Source: a candidate division Zixibacteria bacterium HGW-Zixibacteria-1
GTDB taxonomy: Bacteria > Zixibacteria > MSB-5A5 > GN15 > PGXB01
Assembly (NCBI GenBank): GCA_002838945.1
Contig: PGXB01000018.1
Coordinates: 1 to 63,858 of the forward strand
Direction of reading: 5' to 3'
DNA length: 63,858 bases
Part shown: in pieces, positions 9,493 to 17,859 of the stretch
Layout of the letters: each line of letters opens with the position of its first letter
Numbering within the stretch: position 1 is the stretch's first letter
The notes under the pieces: model-generated
The model's database searches: none
What the model was told of the DNA's origin: nothing
Seen by the model: the letters and a program-made list of their open reading frames with translations, nothing else
Program-made: the position numbers and the translations under genes

Positions 9493-9879
9493 TTATGAAG
9501 CCTTCAAAACATGTCCCGTCTCGTATATGAAGAAATCGACACTGACAGGTCCCGGTGCGGCCGGATCGCGCGCGATCCTGAAACCGGTGTTCGATTCATC
9601 ACCGGCCAGATACGCCTGATAGGGAGATCTGGGCCGAATCAATACACGCGGCGATTCAATCGACGATGGCAGGGGGTTCCCGTAGTGATCAATGAGTTCC
9701 TCGAATCGGATATCCTGGGCGGCTCCTCCGATTGTCGATCGGCCGAACATTAACCGGCTTGTACTTTCAACGGTCTCCACGGCGAGATAATGCATTTCGG
9801 CATCGTCAGCCGTTCCCCAGATGACAACATCGCGCACTACCCACATTCTTCGGCCCAAAAGAAAATTTATGGATTGCAT
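9493..9879 (-). CDS. Small beta-rich protein of the capsid cluster
   Basis: A 128-residue protein starting at ATG 9879 behind a perfect AAGGAGG (7-base spacing). Predicted all-beta, with no signal peptide or membrane segment. It sits where connector or tail-completion genes usually lie, 11 bases after the connector-like gene. I do not recognise the family. It could be a head completion or stopper protein by position. Confidence 0.7.
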   Translation of the reverse strand: MQSINFLLGRRMWVVRDVVIWGTADDAEMHYLAVETVESTSRLMFGRSTIGGAAQDIRFEELIDHYGNPLPSSIESPRVLIRPRSPYQAYLAGDESNTGFRIARDPAAPGPVSVDFFIYETGHVLKAS

Positions 9880-9890
9880 GGCGCCTCCTT

Positions 9891-10703
9891 TTATGAATGA
9901 ACAGGTCGGCTTAATCGGCCGGCCTGAGCTCTGAAAGATTTGAGAAGACTATCGTAATCGCTTCGATAGCTTTCTGCAATGACCAGCCATGCCGATGCCG
10001 CCTGGTGACCATTTGCAGCAGTAATCAGATCTCCGGCGGCAGCCATCCGGCAGACCAGCGAGACGGCAAAATATGTCGCCGCCGCCTGAAGTGCGGCATC
10101 GGCTCCAAACTGACGATGCGGATCGACCTGCTTTTCGACTATGGCATTAGCCTCGGAAACCGCCTCATTTATCAATTCATCATCGATTCGGCTCATGGAT
10201 AGTTCATAATCGACCAGAACTGTTTGACCGGCCTGAATATTGCCGCCGCCAAGCCGTCGTATCATGCCCGCCGTGTAATCAATGCTGTAGTCGCTCCCTT
10301 CGATATATATAGAGTAATGATAGTACCACACGGCAACCCGGCCATCGACCGGGATAGCGCCGCCATCAATCGATTTAATAATACCGTTTGTGGAATCAAC
10401 CGAGTAATCGATGTTCTCGCGGTAAATCTTACCCAGGGAGCTGTTAGAGGCCACCGTCACCGAATTGGACGTCAGGTGTTCGTTACTCAACGTCACTGTG
10501 CCGTTTACTACCATGACATCTTCGAATACCGGTGAATAGTCTTTAATTGCCTTGACCACAATTGAGTTCTCGACAAGGTTGCGCCCCGGAAGATTGATCC
10601 ATTCCTGGTCGGAAAAAACCACAGGGTGGTCCAGACGCAGCCCGGTGGCGCTCTCATCGAAACTTATATGCCTTCTGACCAGATCAGCGTTTGTGTATGA
10701 CAT
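9891..10703 (-). CDS. Head-completion/connector-like protein with two beta modules
   Basis: A 270-residue protein. The N terminus (MSYTNADLVRRHI) and the helical C terminus (DDELINEAVSEANAIVEKQV, then ALQAAATYFAVSLVCRMAAA) look like phage head-tail connector proteins of the gp6 kind. Between them lie two similar beta modules: IYRENIDYSVDSTNGIIKSI to VAVWYYHY, and IYIEGSDYSIDYTAGMIRRL to VLVDYEL. The start at ATG 10703 abuts the stop of the preceding gene (10704) and follows GGAG. The fold assignment is a pattern judgement. Confidence 0.68.
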   Translation of the reverse strand: MSYTNADLVRRHISFDESATGLRLDHPVVFSDQEWINLPGRNLVENSIVVKAIKDYSPVFEDVMVVNGTVTLSNEHLTSNSVTVASNSSLGKIYRENIDYSVDSTNGIIKSIDGGAIPVDGRVAVWYYHYSIYIEGSDYSIDYTAGMIRRLGGGNIQAGQTVLVDYELSMSRIDDELINEAVSEANAIVEKQVDPHRQFGADAALQAAATYFAVSLVCRMAAAGDLITAANGHQAASAWLVIAESYRSDYDSLLKSFRAQAGRLSRPVHS

Positions 10704-12119
10704 TTAGCACTCCATTAATATAAAGGCCCCGACCTTCGCGACAGCACTTACATGAGTCCCGACAGGGCCGGTGTTAAATTCGGAGGTGACGACAGCTCTG
10801 ATCCAGAAAAGGTAATTGTCATTAAGCCTATTTTTCTGCCAGTTATTCGGTACTGAGATCATGTCATCCCACAGCATATAATCCTTCTCAATATCTTCAA
10901 GGTTAAAGCTGCCCCCCTCCGGCTCGAAACTTGCCCAGTCCTGCCCATTAAAGTACTGCCAGCTTATATTGCCCCCGCTTCCGGGAACCGACAGAATTAT
11001 ATGCAGGAAGTGAAACCTGTTTTGCATTCCCAGGTACAACGCGTCACCGGGCATCTTAAGTAGAGTCGAGGTTCCTGAATAAAACATATCACCGGCAACA
11101 CTATCCGCCGCCTGCGCCGTGAGATCCTGGTAAGAGGCAAAAGTTGAACTGTAGCAGATTGCTTCATCGAATGGTCGGGAAGATTCAATCATTTCCAGCG
11201 GCTCCGTGAAACTGCTTCCCTGACGACGGCAGCACAGAACCCTCCGTTGATTATCGATAAATTCCGACAGGTACACTACGTAGGGATTATTGTTGAAATA
11301 GCGCAGCTGCGGAAAATCGCCGCCGCTTTCATCAATAACGGCAACACCGCTCCACTTGCTTCCGTCAAATTCGCGGAAAGACAAGGTACCGCTATCGAAG
11401 GTAACACCGACCCGATTATCGGCCGAAATTGCCGTATCGAAATTATCATCAAATCCGGAGCCGGTGGCAATGTCCTCCTCATCTTCCCAAAGCTCCAGAA
11501 AAATATGTTTTCTGCGACAGGACAGACGGGTACCATCGATTGTGTAAATGAGGTATGTGTACGATCCCATTGACTGGACCTTCGACCAGGCCGATGAGAC
11601 TCCGGATGCGATTTCGTATCCATAACTTGACGGCCCGTTGCCCCAGTTTTCCCCCCGGTCAATGGAGTGCTTGGCATTGATATAGTACTGTCCAGACGAG
11701 ATCCTCGTCCATGACACCCAGAGCTTATCCGGCTGTTGAAGTTCAATTGACGGATTCAGATTATTGTCGGAGTCATAAATGGTGTGGACATCACTAACCG
11801 CCCATAGTCCATATATAAAAGTCAATTTGCGGCATACCAGATTATTGTTGATCGCAAGGGTGTATGCCAGGTACATATTATTCTCATCATCCATAACGGC
11901 GTCAAAAGGGTTGTCGGCACAGTCATTTAAGATGTTGATTGGCGCTACCCAGGTGGTATAAGGATAATCGGCATAGGTTAACTTGATCTCGGACGGCGAG
12001 GTCTGCATCAGAATAACGATTCTTCCGGCAAACTGACCGGATTGGACCTTGAAGACCTTCTTGCCGGGACTGAGACCGGCGCCATTTATGGCCGAACTGT
12101 TGACCAGATGATTTTGCAT
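10704..12119 (-). CDS. Asp-box beta-propeller-like virion protein
   Basis: I choose ATG 12119 (471 residues) because AAGGAG lies 5 bases upstream; the frame opens 5 codons earlier. The first about 330 residues are repeated beta-strand units typical of a sialidase-like propeller, with one clear Asp-box (SIDRGENWG, about residue 158). The C-terminal third has ISWQYFNGQDWASFEP and PNNWQKNRLNDNYLFWIRA, a pattern seen in phage baseplate and adhesin proteins. No catalytic sialidase residues can be assigned, so a binding role (glycan or cell surface) is more likely. It is the first gene after the major capsid protein, separated by a hairpin. Confidence 0.65.
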   Translation of the reverse strand: MQNHLVNSSAINGAGLSPGKKVFKVQSGQFAGRIVILMQTSPSEIKLTYADYPYTTWVAPINILNDCADNPFDAVMDDENNMYLAYTLAINNNLVCRKLTFIYGLWAVSDVHTIYDSDNNLNPSIELQQPDKLWVSWTRISSGQYYINAKHSIDRGENWGNGPSSYGYEIASGVSSAWSKVQSMGSYTYLIYTIDGTRLSCRRKHIFLELWEDEEDIATGSGFDDNFDTAISADNRVGVTFDSGTLSFREFDGSKWSGVAVIDESGGDFPQLRYFNNNPYVVYLSEFIDNQRRVLCCRRQGSSFTEPLEMIESSRPFDEAICYSSTFASYQDLTAQAADSVAGDMFYSGTSTLLKMPGDALYLGMQNRFHFLHIILSVPGSGGNISWQYFNGQDWASFEPEGGSFNLEDIEKDYMLWDDMISVPNNWQKNRLNDNYLFWIRAVVTSEFNTGPVGTHVSAVAKVGAFILMEC

Positions 12120-12134
12120 TGTACTCCTTTCCAT

Positions 12135-12161
12135 CAGGCCCGGAAAGACTTTCCGGGCCTG
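12135..12161 (-). promoter_or_regulatory. Perfect hairpin between the major capsid gene and the next gene
   Basis: CAGGCCCGGAA (12135-12145) and TTCCGGGCCTG (12151-12161) form an 11-bp perfect stem with loop AGACT. There is no T run on either side, so it is probably an mRNA-stabilising or attenuating hairpin, not a full terminator. It would let capsid mRNA accumulate above the downstream genes. Confidence 0.7.
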
Positions 12162-12179
12162 CTCTATAATCGCAACCGG

Positions 12180-13283
12180 CTATTCAAAAACAGTGTCAAG
12201 AATCATCGATGCTTCCCTGATGACCTTGGCGTAGGCGACCGATTCCGATATGACCGCCTCTTCGAAACGCTGCTCGATGATTTTATCGTACTCCACCATC
12301 AACGGCTGGGTGATAACCTCCTCGACCCCGAAACGTGAGTCCAATCCGATAATGAGATCTTCCGGGACCTCGTCACACCTCATCAGCGTCGCACCCAGCG
12401 GGCTGAATAGCTCGCCCTGTCCCTGGAACCGGTAACCGGCCATCGGATCCCTGAATTCATCCAGCGTCAGAATTGTCTTTAGCTTGCTGATGTGACAGAT
12501 GATTGTATTCATCTCAAACGGATCAAATTCCGCCCAGAGCGAAATAAGATCCTCGTACGTCAGCGAGCCTGAGACAGCGGCATTGACGGTCGCGGCCGGA
12601 TTGGCATTCCCGTCCCCGTTAAGAATGCAATTGATCACAAACGCGATTTTATCGGTTTGGAGTTTGAAACCGATGTACCACAGCAGAATCCGGAACTGTG
12701 CCGTGGTCCGGTAGCGAAGCGACTTATAGCTTGCCTTCAAACCCAACCCGTATTCCGGGACATTGATCGAATGCGTCTGCTCAGTCACATGGATCTGCGG
12801 AATTTCGGCCCCCTCGCCGATCGGCCGAAGCGAAAACTTGTCGGTCGCCGAAGTATCCACATGAAACGGCGTGTAGCGATTATTGCTGATGGTCGTTGAG
12901 TTTGCCAGAAGCGAAGCCAGCTCCGGCCGCATCGCCTGACCCTTTTTAATCTCCCGAAGAATAAATTCCGGCATCAGGGCCGGAGCCTTTTGATAGAACT
13001 GATCGACCAGCGTGGGATTTTTTCCGCCCAGTTTGATTCCGGCCAGAGCCAGTTGCCGCTCGAAGGCATCAAGCGGTGACCCGGGCAATGAAGGATCATA
13101 TTCGGCCGTTTCCAGGAGCTCGCTGAGTGTCATTCCTTTGGTCTCGGCCTCCAGATAAGTCTCCCGGTCAACCCGTATTTCCGAAGAACGGCCGAAATCT
13201 ATCGGGCCGCTCGGTTCCCGCCCGGCCAGGTCCAGTTTTTCCTGATCCGTCAACTCGGTTTTGAGAAATTTATTAAAATCCAC
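12180..13283 (-). CDS. Major capsid protein, HK97-fold type
   Basis: Predicted shell protein of the particle, 367 residues, starting at GTG 13283 behind GGAGGGG. The first about 130 residues are charged and helical like a scaffold (delta) domain. The rest shows HK97-type features: KFSLRPIGEGAEIPQIHV (E-loop/N-arm region), a long spine-like helix around ILLWYIGFKLQTDKIAFVIN, and the C-terminal strand set IIGLDSRFGVEEVITQPLMV. It follows the decoration gene by 12 bases, the usual protease-decoration-capsid order. Confidence 0.82.
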   Translation of the reverse strand: MDFNKFLKTELTDQEKLDLAGREPSGPIDFGRSSEIRVDRETYLEAETKGMTLSELLETAEYDPSLPGSPLDAFERQLALAGIKLGGKNPTLVDQFYQKAPALMPEFILREIKKGQAMRPELASLLANSTTISNNRYTPFHVDTSATDKFSLRPIGEGAEIPQIHVTEQTHSINVPEYGLGLKASYKSLRYRTTAQFRILLWYIGFKLQTDKIAFVINCILNGDGNANPAATVNAAVSGSLTYEDLISLWAEFDPFEMNTIICHISKLKTILTLDEFRDPMAGYRFQGQGELFSPLGATLMRCDEVPEDLIIGLDSRFGVEEVITQPLMVEYDKIIEQRFEEAVISESVAYAKVIREASMILDTVFE

Positions 13284-13295
13284 TTTTCCCCTCCT

Positions 13296-13718
13296 TTAGT
13301 TAAGATAAAGCGTGCAGTCGGTCGTACCATTCACCTCCAGGACCGTCCCGCGGGCAAGATTGCCACCGGCCGGATCGCCGGCTCCCAGAGCCGGAGCCTG
13401 TTTAACGGTTCCGCCAACACCTCCGACAACCCTGTTGCCGACCACCGGGTAGGTCGCCACAATCGGCAGCCGACAGATACCGCCGATTTGTACCGTGGCC
13501 AGACGTTCGCCGTTGTCACGATCCGTCAGGGTCAACGCGATTAGTTTGCCGAGCAGCCGGGCGCCGTCGGTACAGGGCCCTGTTTCATAATTGCCCGTCA
13601 GCATAACCGCTTTGCCGATATCGGCGTCCTTCAGGTCATCGATCCCGCCGGTCTGAGCAATTTTAAATGTCGCCAGGACCGGTGCAATGGCCTCAAGATT
13701 TTGTTCTCTTATTGACAT
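13296..13718 (-). CDS. Capsid decoration/stabilisation protein
   Basis: 140 residues from ATG 13718, which sits 5 bases after AAGGAG; a GTG two codons upstream is the alternative. A small beta protein with IAQTGGIDDLKDADIGKAV, LTGNYETGPC and a Gly/Ala-rich C terminus, resembling head decoration proteins encoded directly upstream of HK97-type capsid genes. Expected to sit on the capsid exterior. The function is inferred from position and composition. Confidence 0.65.
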   Translation of the reverse strand: MSIREQNLEAIAPVLATFKIAQTGGIDDLKDADIGKAVMLTGNYETGPCTDGARLLGKLIALTLTDRDNGERLATVQIGGICRLPIVATYPVVGNRVVGGVGGTVKQAPALGAGDPAGGNLARGTVLEVNGTTDCTLYLN

Positions 13719-13796
13719 GTTCACTCCTTTACATTTATTCTTTCAGTTTATAGAGACGGGTATATTCCCACTTTGCCTCCGGGCATCAGCCCTCGG

Positions 13797-14210
13797 TTAA
13801 ATCTTATGCTCCATCCAGTTTCCTGCCGGCGCCCGTCTTGATGACATTCCCGCATACTTGAAACTGGCCGGAAAATTTTTCCTAAAACGTGAGGCCGTCC
13901 GGCGGTACAGCAATATCAGTTCTTTGGCCTGGATTCCTTCAAGGGATTCCGAAAGTTGAGAAATTATTCGCATATCATCGTCCTCCGGATGGCATACAAC
14001 CAGCGCCTTGAGCATTCCCATTATCCGCATTCGGTAATCATCTTTTATCAAATGCAATTCCTCGGCGGGATTTTCGCCGCCGGCGTCGCCGTCCCATAAT
14101 TGAGTCAACAGACTCGTCAGTTTATCGAAATCGATCAGCTCGATGGCGCTTTTCTCCAGGCACCTGCATGCTTCCTTGAGCATGGTCTTATCTTCCTTCG
14201 TTATTTTCAC
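13797..14210 (-). CDS. Small helical protein between protease and decoration genes
   Basis: 137 residues, almost entirely helical and charged, starting at GTG 14210, two bases after the stop of the protease-ligase gene; GGGGAA overlaps that stop. An internal ATG at codon 10 with GAAGGAAG upstream is a possible alternative start. The position between protease and capsid is where a scaffold often lies, but the sequence gives no family match that I recognise. Confidence 0.65.
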   Translation of the reverse strand: MKITKEDKTMLKEACRCLEKSAIELIDFDKLTSLLTQLWDGDAGGENPAEELHLIKDDYRMRIMGMLKALVVCHPEDDDMRIISQLSESLEGIQAKELILLYRRTASRFRKNFPASFKYAGMSSRRAPAGNWMEHKI

Positions 14211-14212
14211 TT

Positions 14213-16042
14213 TTATTCCCCTTGTTCTGAAGAACCCTTATTGGCATTAGTTTTATAAAAAACAAACTGCCTGTTACCATTCTTCACGGCCGGCCTTAAT
14301 AAATAATCTCCATTCAGCGGACCCTGCATGGAGAATCTGAGGGCATCGCCGTCTTCTGCAAGATCAACTACCGAACCTTCACCAATGAGCTTTTCCGGAT
14401 GTGGATCATGATATTCCACTCGTTCAGCAAAAAACCAGCGTCCCACATCGAGCAGTGTACTATCATAGCGATTAAATTTGTAGGCGGTTGATTTTGATTT
14501 ATCATTCAAAATCAGGATGACATCGTTATCGAGCCGGAATAGCGAATATTCGTCACTTTGCTGCCTTACCGCGATATTGTCGAGCAGCAGTCCGATATCA
14601 TCCGGCTGCCCGTCGCAGGCGGAAAGACCCATAATTCGTGGCCGTGCCAATTCAACCTTATCCTGCAATGTCCTGATAGAACAAACTTCCAGTTCAACGA
14701 TACTTCCCTCGTTCCATTCGCTGCCGGCATAAACACCATCGGATATATCCGCCGCCTTTCCATCAGCCATGCAGGCTAAGGTATATCGATAACCGGCACC
14801 CGCTTTCTCCCGGCTCTTGACCGTGGCTGAAAGACGCCTGTGATTGGTGAACAAATATTTGTCGGATGAATTTGATTCGAAGATTTCGACACCGTACCTG
14901 GTGGCACATCGTCCAAAGCCCTGAGATATATCTTCACCTTTCAGAATTAGAGTCGGAATCAGCATTTCCGACTGGTCCCGGAAGAGTTCCTCAAGCTTCT
15001 TTCGCCTCTCGCATCCGGCTGCATCATTGAAATTTTCACCACCCTGTGCAATCAGATCGATTATCTTCAAATCCAGGCGCCGTACAGCCGATTTTTTTCC
15101 GTTCAGATATCGAACGACCTCATCGACCGTCTGTCTTTCTTTTCCGCAGCAGCCGATCAATCGGCCTTCAACCACAAAATCATTGCCGGGCAGTTTCAGT
15201 TCTGAAATAAACTTGCGAAGGATATTCGATTCGATTACGTTTCCGTCGGCGCCATGCGGCTGAACCTTCCCATTTTTCCTGACCAGAAACATTCTTATTG
15301 CTTCATAGGCGGGCATCATAAGGTAAGAGGCATTTTTATCAAGACGGTCGAACGACCAGAGCCGCCGAGATGGCCTGAATAAATCCTCCGGCTTCTCTTC
15401 AGATGAAATCCCCTCCTTTTCTCCATCGAAAAACAGCCGGTCCGTTATAGAAGTATCCCTTACCGATCCGCGATAGACCAGCGACGTCTCCAGCACCTTC
15501 AATATCTGCCGGTAATTGAAACAGGCCTGTTTTGTTTGTCCGCCGTCGGTTTCATAATTCTCCAATGGACGGTGCCGGCACTGTCTTATATCCGATCCGC
15601 ATATCGAACACTCTGGAAGATTAAAGATAAAGCTGATGGAGCATTCCTTGTAGATCCCGGCATCGATATTTTTCCGTAAATCTTCACCCTTGTCGCCCTT
15701 CTTCAGCCAATAGAAGTAAACTTTCACCCAGTTGGCGCCGTCACGCACGACAGCTTCGGCGTGGAAATTCCGGGCAATGGGAAGGCTGTCTTTGCGATGC
15801 CCGATCAGAACCGGGCTGTCGATCAACAGCTCTATCAGCCGAGCATGTTCGTCGGCCGGAAATCTTCCCCCATGGCTGTTGACCTGATCGGAGACGATAT
15901 ACATCGCCCTGATGTAAACATCATCCGCGGTCAATCTGGCGGGCGGCCTGATATTGCCATTGATCTTATCTATCAGGTCCGGCGGTATTTCGCGGTCCGT
16001 TTCGACCAGCGAGGCAGTCAATTTACCCAAAAGTTCTTTCAT
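14213..16042 (-). CDS. Capsid maturation protease fused to a ligase-like (nucleotidyltransferase + OB) domain lacking its catalytic lysine
   Basis: 609 residues from ATG 16042, placed by GGGAGG 4 bases upstream; the frame extends to a TTG at 16075. Residues about 70-165 look like a phage prohead protease: LLIGHRKDSLP with H82, ECSISF with candidate serines S135/S137, then a Cys/His knot (ECSICGSDIRQCRH). Residues about 225-475 follow the order of an ATP-dependent DNA ligase: PAYEAIR (244-250) sits where ligases have PKYDGxR, then NDFVVEGRL (motif III), LDLKIIDLIAQGG (IIIa), YGVEIFES (IV) and an OB-like tail ending LARPRIMGL. The nucleophilic Lys is replaced by A245, so the domain is probably a non-catalytic DNA or nucleotide binder. 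Residues 480-609 are unassigned. Confidence 0.7.
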   Translation of the reverse strand: MKELLGKLTASLVETDREIPPDLIDKINGNIRPPARLTADDVYIRAMYIVSDQVNSHGGRFPADEHARLIELLIDSPVLIGHRKDSLPIARNFHAEAVVRDGANWVKVYFYWLKKGDKGEDLRKNIDAGIYKECSISFIFNLPECSICGSDIRQCRHRPLENYETDGGQTKQACFNYRQILKVLETSLVYRGSVRDTSITDRLFFDGEKEGISSEEKPEDLFRPSRRLWSFDRLDKNASYLMMPAYEAIRMFLVRKNGKVQPHGADGNVIESNILRKFISELKLPGNDFVVEGRLIGCCGKERQTVDEVVRYLNGKKSAVRRLDLKIIDLIAQGGENFNDAAGCERRKKLEELFRDQSEMLIPTLILKGEDISQGFGRCATRYGVEIFESNSSDKYLFTNHRRLSATVKSREKAGAGYRYTLACMADGKAADISDGVYAGSEWNEGSIVELEVCSIRTLQDKVELARPRIMGLSACDGQPDDIGLLLDNIAVRQQSDEYSLFRLDNDVILILNDKSKSTAYKFNRYDSTLLDVGRWFFAERVEYHDPHPEKLIGEGSVVDLAEDGDALRFSMQGPLNGDYLLRPAVKNGNRQFVFYKTNANKGSSEQGE

Positions 16043-16281
16043 AAAACCTCCCTCATAAGACCCCCCGATGACCAAATTACCATCAAATTGATGCAGAAAT
16101 TGTTCACGCTATTTTATGCAAACGCTTTCATAGAAGAGACATGATTTCTACACCCAATAACGCGTGTTTTCAATAGCCATTGCCGGACAATGACTTACCG
16201 CGAGCCCAACAATCTTTCGGGACGGCACGACAGTTGCGTGGAATGTATATGGAAATTGGATTACTTTTTTTGAGGTTTATT

Positions 16282-16401
16282 ATGGTTGTCTATCGAGCAA
16301 AAAAAAGAAGCATGTTCAAATGGATCTTGGCGGCCATACTGTTTATTTCCGCACTGTGCGTCACCTTCAGTGACGTTTATGGTGCCGTCTCTTCTATTTA
16401 A
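16282..16401 (+). CDS. Possible small membrane/exported peptide, antisense to the capsid cluster
   Basis: A 39-residue frame on the strand opposite to the cluster. ATG 16282 follows GAGGT (16272-16276). The translation has a basic start (YRAKKRS) and one hydrophobic helix (MFKWILAAILFISALCVTF), like a small toxin or a signal-peptide remnant. An ATG at the MFK codon is an alternative start. It is followed by three hairpins, the last resembling a terminator. No homology is recognised; it may be chance. Confidence 0.35.
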   Translation: MVVYRAKKRSMFKWILAAILFISALCVTFSDVYGAVSSI

Positions 16402-16406
16402 CCGTG

Positions 16407-16429
16407 CATATATCATCTTTTGATATATG
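16407..16429. repeat. Inverted repeat 1 of 3
   Basis: CATATATCA (16407-16415) and TGATATATG (16421-16429), 9-bp stem, 5-base loop, AT-rich. An operator is as likely as an RNA hairpin. Confidence 0.6.
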
Positions 16430-16434
16430 ATCTT

Positions 16435-16465
16435 ATGCTTACATTCGGCATCAAAATGTAAGCAT
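16435..16465. repeat. Inverted repeat 2 of 3
   Basis: ATGCTTACATT (16435-16445) and AATGTAAGCAT (16455-16465): perfect 11-bp arms with a 9-base spacer. Arm length and spacing fit a dimeric regulator site or an RNA hairpin. Confidence 0.65.
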
Positions 16466-16485
16466 CGCGATATCACTTAATACGG

Positions 16486-16514
16486 CCTGCATCCGAGTAA
16501 ATCGGATGCAGGTT
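16486..16514 (+). terminator. Inverted repeat 3 of 3, terminator-like
   Basis: CCTGCATCCGA (16486-16496), loop GTAAA, TCGGATGCAGG (16502-16512), followed by TTAATTTTAT. It could end the small plus-strand frame. On the minus strand it lies just after the terminase stop and would be a stem without a T tract. Confidence 0.6.
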
Positions 16515-16522
16515 AATTTTAT

Positions 16523-17824
16523 CTACACTATTCCCAATCGCGGCTTTATTATCGGACTGTCCGGCTTGTACAGCGGCCAGAGAGAAAGAGCCAGGGCCAT
16601 GACGCCGTCAAAAGTATTATTATCGTCCCACCTGGCCTCCCGAAGCTCATCTTCCAGCGACCAGATGCGCCCATTCTCATCAGGCATTTCCCAGCGGTGA
16701 TATTTAACCCGCTGCATACTGTGAAACAGCTCCAGATTGCTCAGCAATTCGCCTTTTGACTTATGCGAAAATATAAAGGAGGTCGGATTCAGATCCTGCA
16801 ACTGCGAAACGACCACGTCTCCCAATCCGGTAGCGTCTATGACAAGCTGACCGGGGAATTGTCTTTGCTGCATGCGAATTTTCTCAAGAATAATGTTCCA
16901 GTCCCACTTTTTTATTCTGGTCAGAGAAACTACGGCGGCAATACCGTCTTTTACGCCAATCGTAATACCGACCGTCGCCGTCTTCTTTCGCGCCAGATCC
17001 CAGCCCGAAATAAACCTGACCGCGCGATCTTCCCGTGCCAGCGGAACGGTTTCATCCTTCACATTGATTAAAGCCGCATCGATATATTTGCCCGGAATGA
17101 TCTCGCCGCCGGAATCGACGAACTGCCCCATGATATTTTGAGCCACCCGCTTGTCACTGAGATATTTTAGCTGAAGATCCAAATAGTCATGCGAGATGTA
17201 TTCATTTTCCCGCGTATCGCCGAACTGCACGTAGCCGTCTTCTGTGCGATCTCTCAATTCCAGCATCTTCCGGTAAAACCAATTCCGACCGTTGGGTGTC
17301 GACACCAGGTCGAGTTTGCCCATCCGGTCGGCCAGCCTCATCTTGATCACCTCATTGACGACATATTCGGCTTCCGGATCGAAAGCAATCTCGTCGAAAA
17401 TAAAATAATCATAGTCGTTCCCGAGCAGGTATTCCCCCCGCCGCTGAGTTGAACGCGCCTCGATTACCGCGCCATTGCCCATTATGAGACGGGGATACGG
17501 CGTCGACACCATTTTTTTTATCAAACCCTTGATGCGACAGGATGTCTCCAGAATTCGCAAAACCGTTTTGAATATTATACCGGCTTGATCCTGGGTGATG
17601 CTGGCTGTAACCACATGGTATTTGCCGGAGCGATCATACCGCAAATCCCTGACCCTGAACAGGGCATGATGTATTATCTTGATCGCCTCGGCATATGATT
17701 TCCCCCAGCGATTGCCGGTGACCAGAAGATTCTCGCTCCGATTGCTTTCGGAAAGCCATTTTATCTGGCCCGGGTGCGGCTTAATATCCAGAAAATTCCC
17801 GGCAAAAAAAGGGATGTCGTACAT
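16523..17824 (-). CDS. Phage large terminase subunit (TerL)
   Basis: DNA-packaging motor: an N-terminal ATPase and a C-terminal RNase H-like nuclease, 433 residues. Walker A is GNRWGKS (37-43) and Walker B with the catalytic Glu is FIFDE (142-146). The coupling motif STPNGRNW follows at about 177-184. The nuclease acidic residues are D277 (SGWDLAR), D331 (LVIDATG) and D407 (NTFDGVMALAL). All are intact, so packaging activity is plausible. ATG 17824 lies 35 bases after the portal stop and has only a weak ribosome site. No small terminase gene is recognised upstream. Confidence 0.93.
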   Translation of the reverse strand: MYDIPFFAGNFLDIKPHPGQIKWLSESNRSENLLVTGNRWGKSYAEAIKIIHHALFRVRDLRYDRSGKYHVVTASITQDQAGIIFKTVLRILETSCRIKGLIKKMVSTPYPRLIMGNGAVIEARSTQRRGEYLLGNDYDYFIFDEIAFDPEAEYVVNEVIKMRLADRMGKLDLVSTPNGRNWFYRKMLELRDRTEDGYVQFGDTRENEYISHDYLDLQLKYLSDKRVAQNIMGQFVDSGGEIIPGKYIDAALINVKDETVPLAREDRAVRFISGWDLARKKTATVGITIGVKDGIAAVVSLTRIKKWDWNIILEKIRMQQRQFPGQLVIDATGLGDVVVSQLQDLNPTSFIFSHKSKGELLSNLELFHSMQRVKYHRWEMPDENGRIWSLEDELREARWDDNNTFDGVMALALSLWPLYKPDSPIIKPRLGIV

Positions 17825-17859
17825 AGCACGACGCCAGTCGCTTCTTCGAAACAGATTAC

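Larger units (their letters stand above)
16043..16522. other. Gene-poor spacer inside the capsid cluster
   Basis: 480 bases between the terminase stop and the protease-ligase start. It holds three consecutive inverted repeats (16407-16512), one possible plus-strand micro-ORF (16282-16401), and about 200 bases upstream of the protease start that may carry its promoter. No minus-strand gene of convincing quality was seen. Confidence 0.7.
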
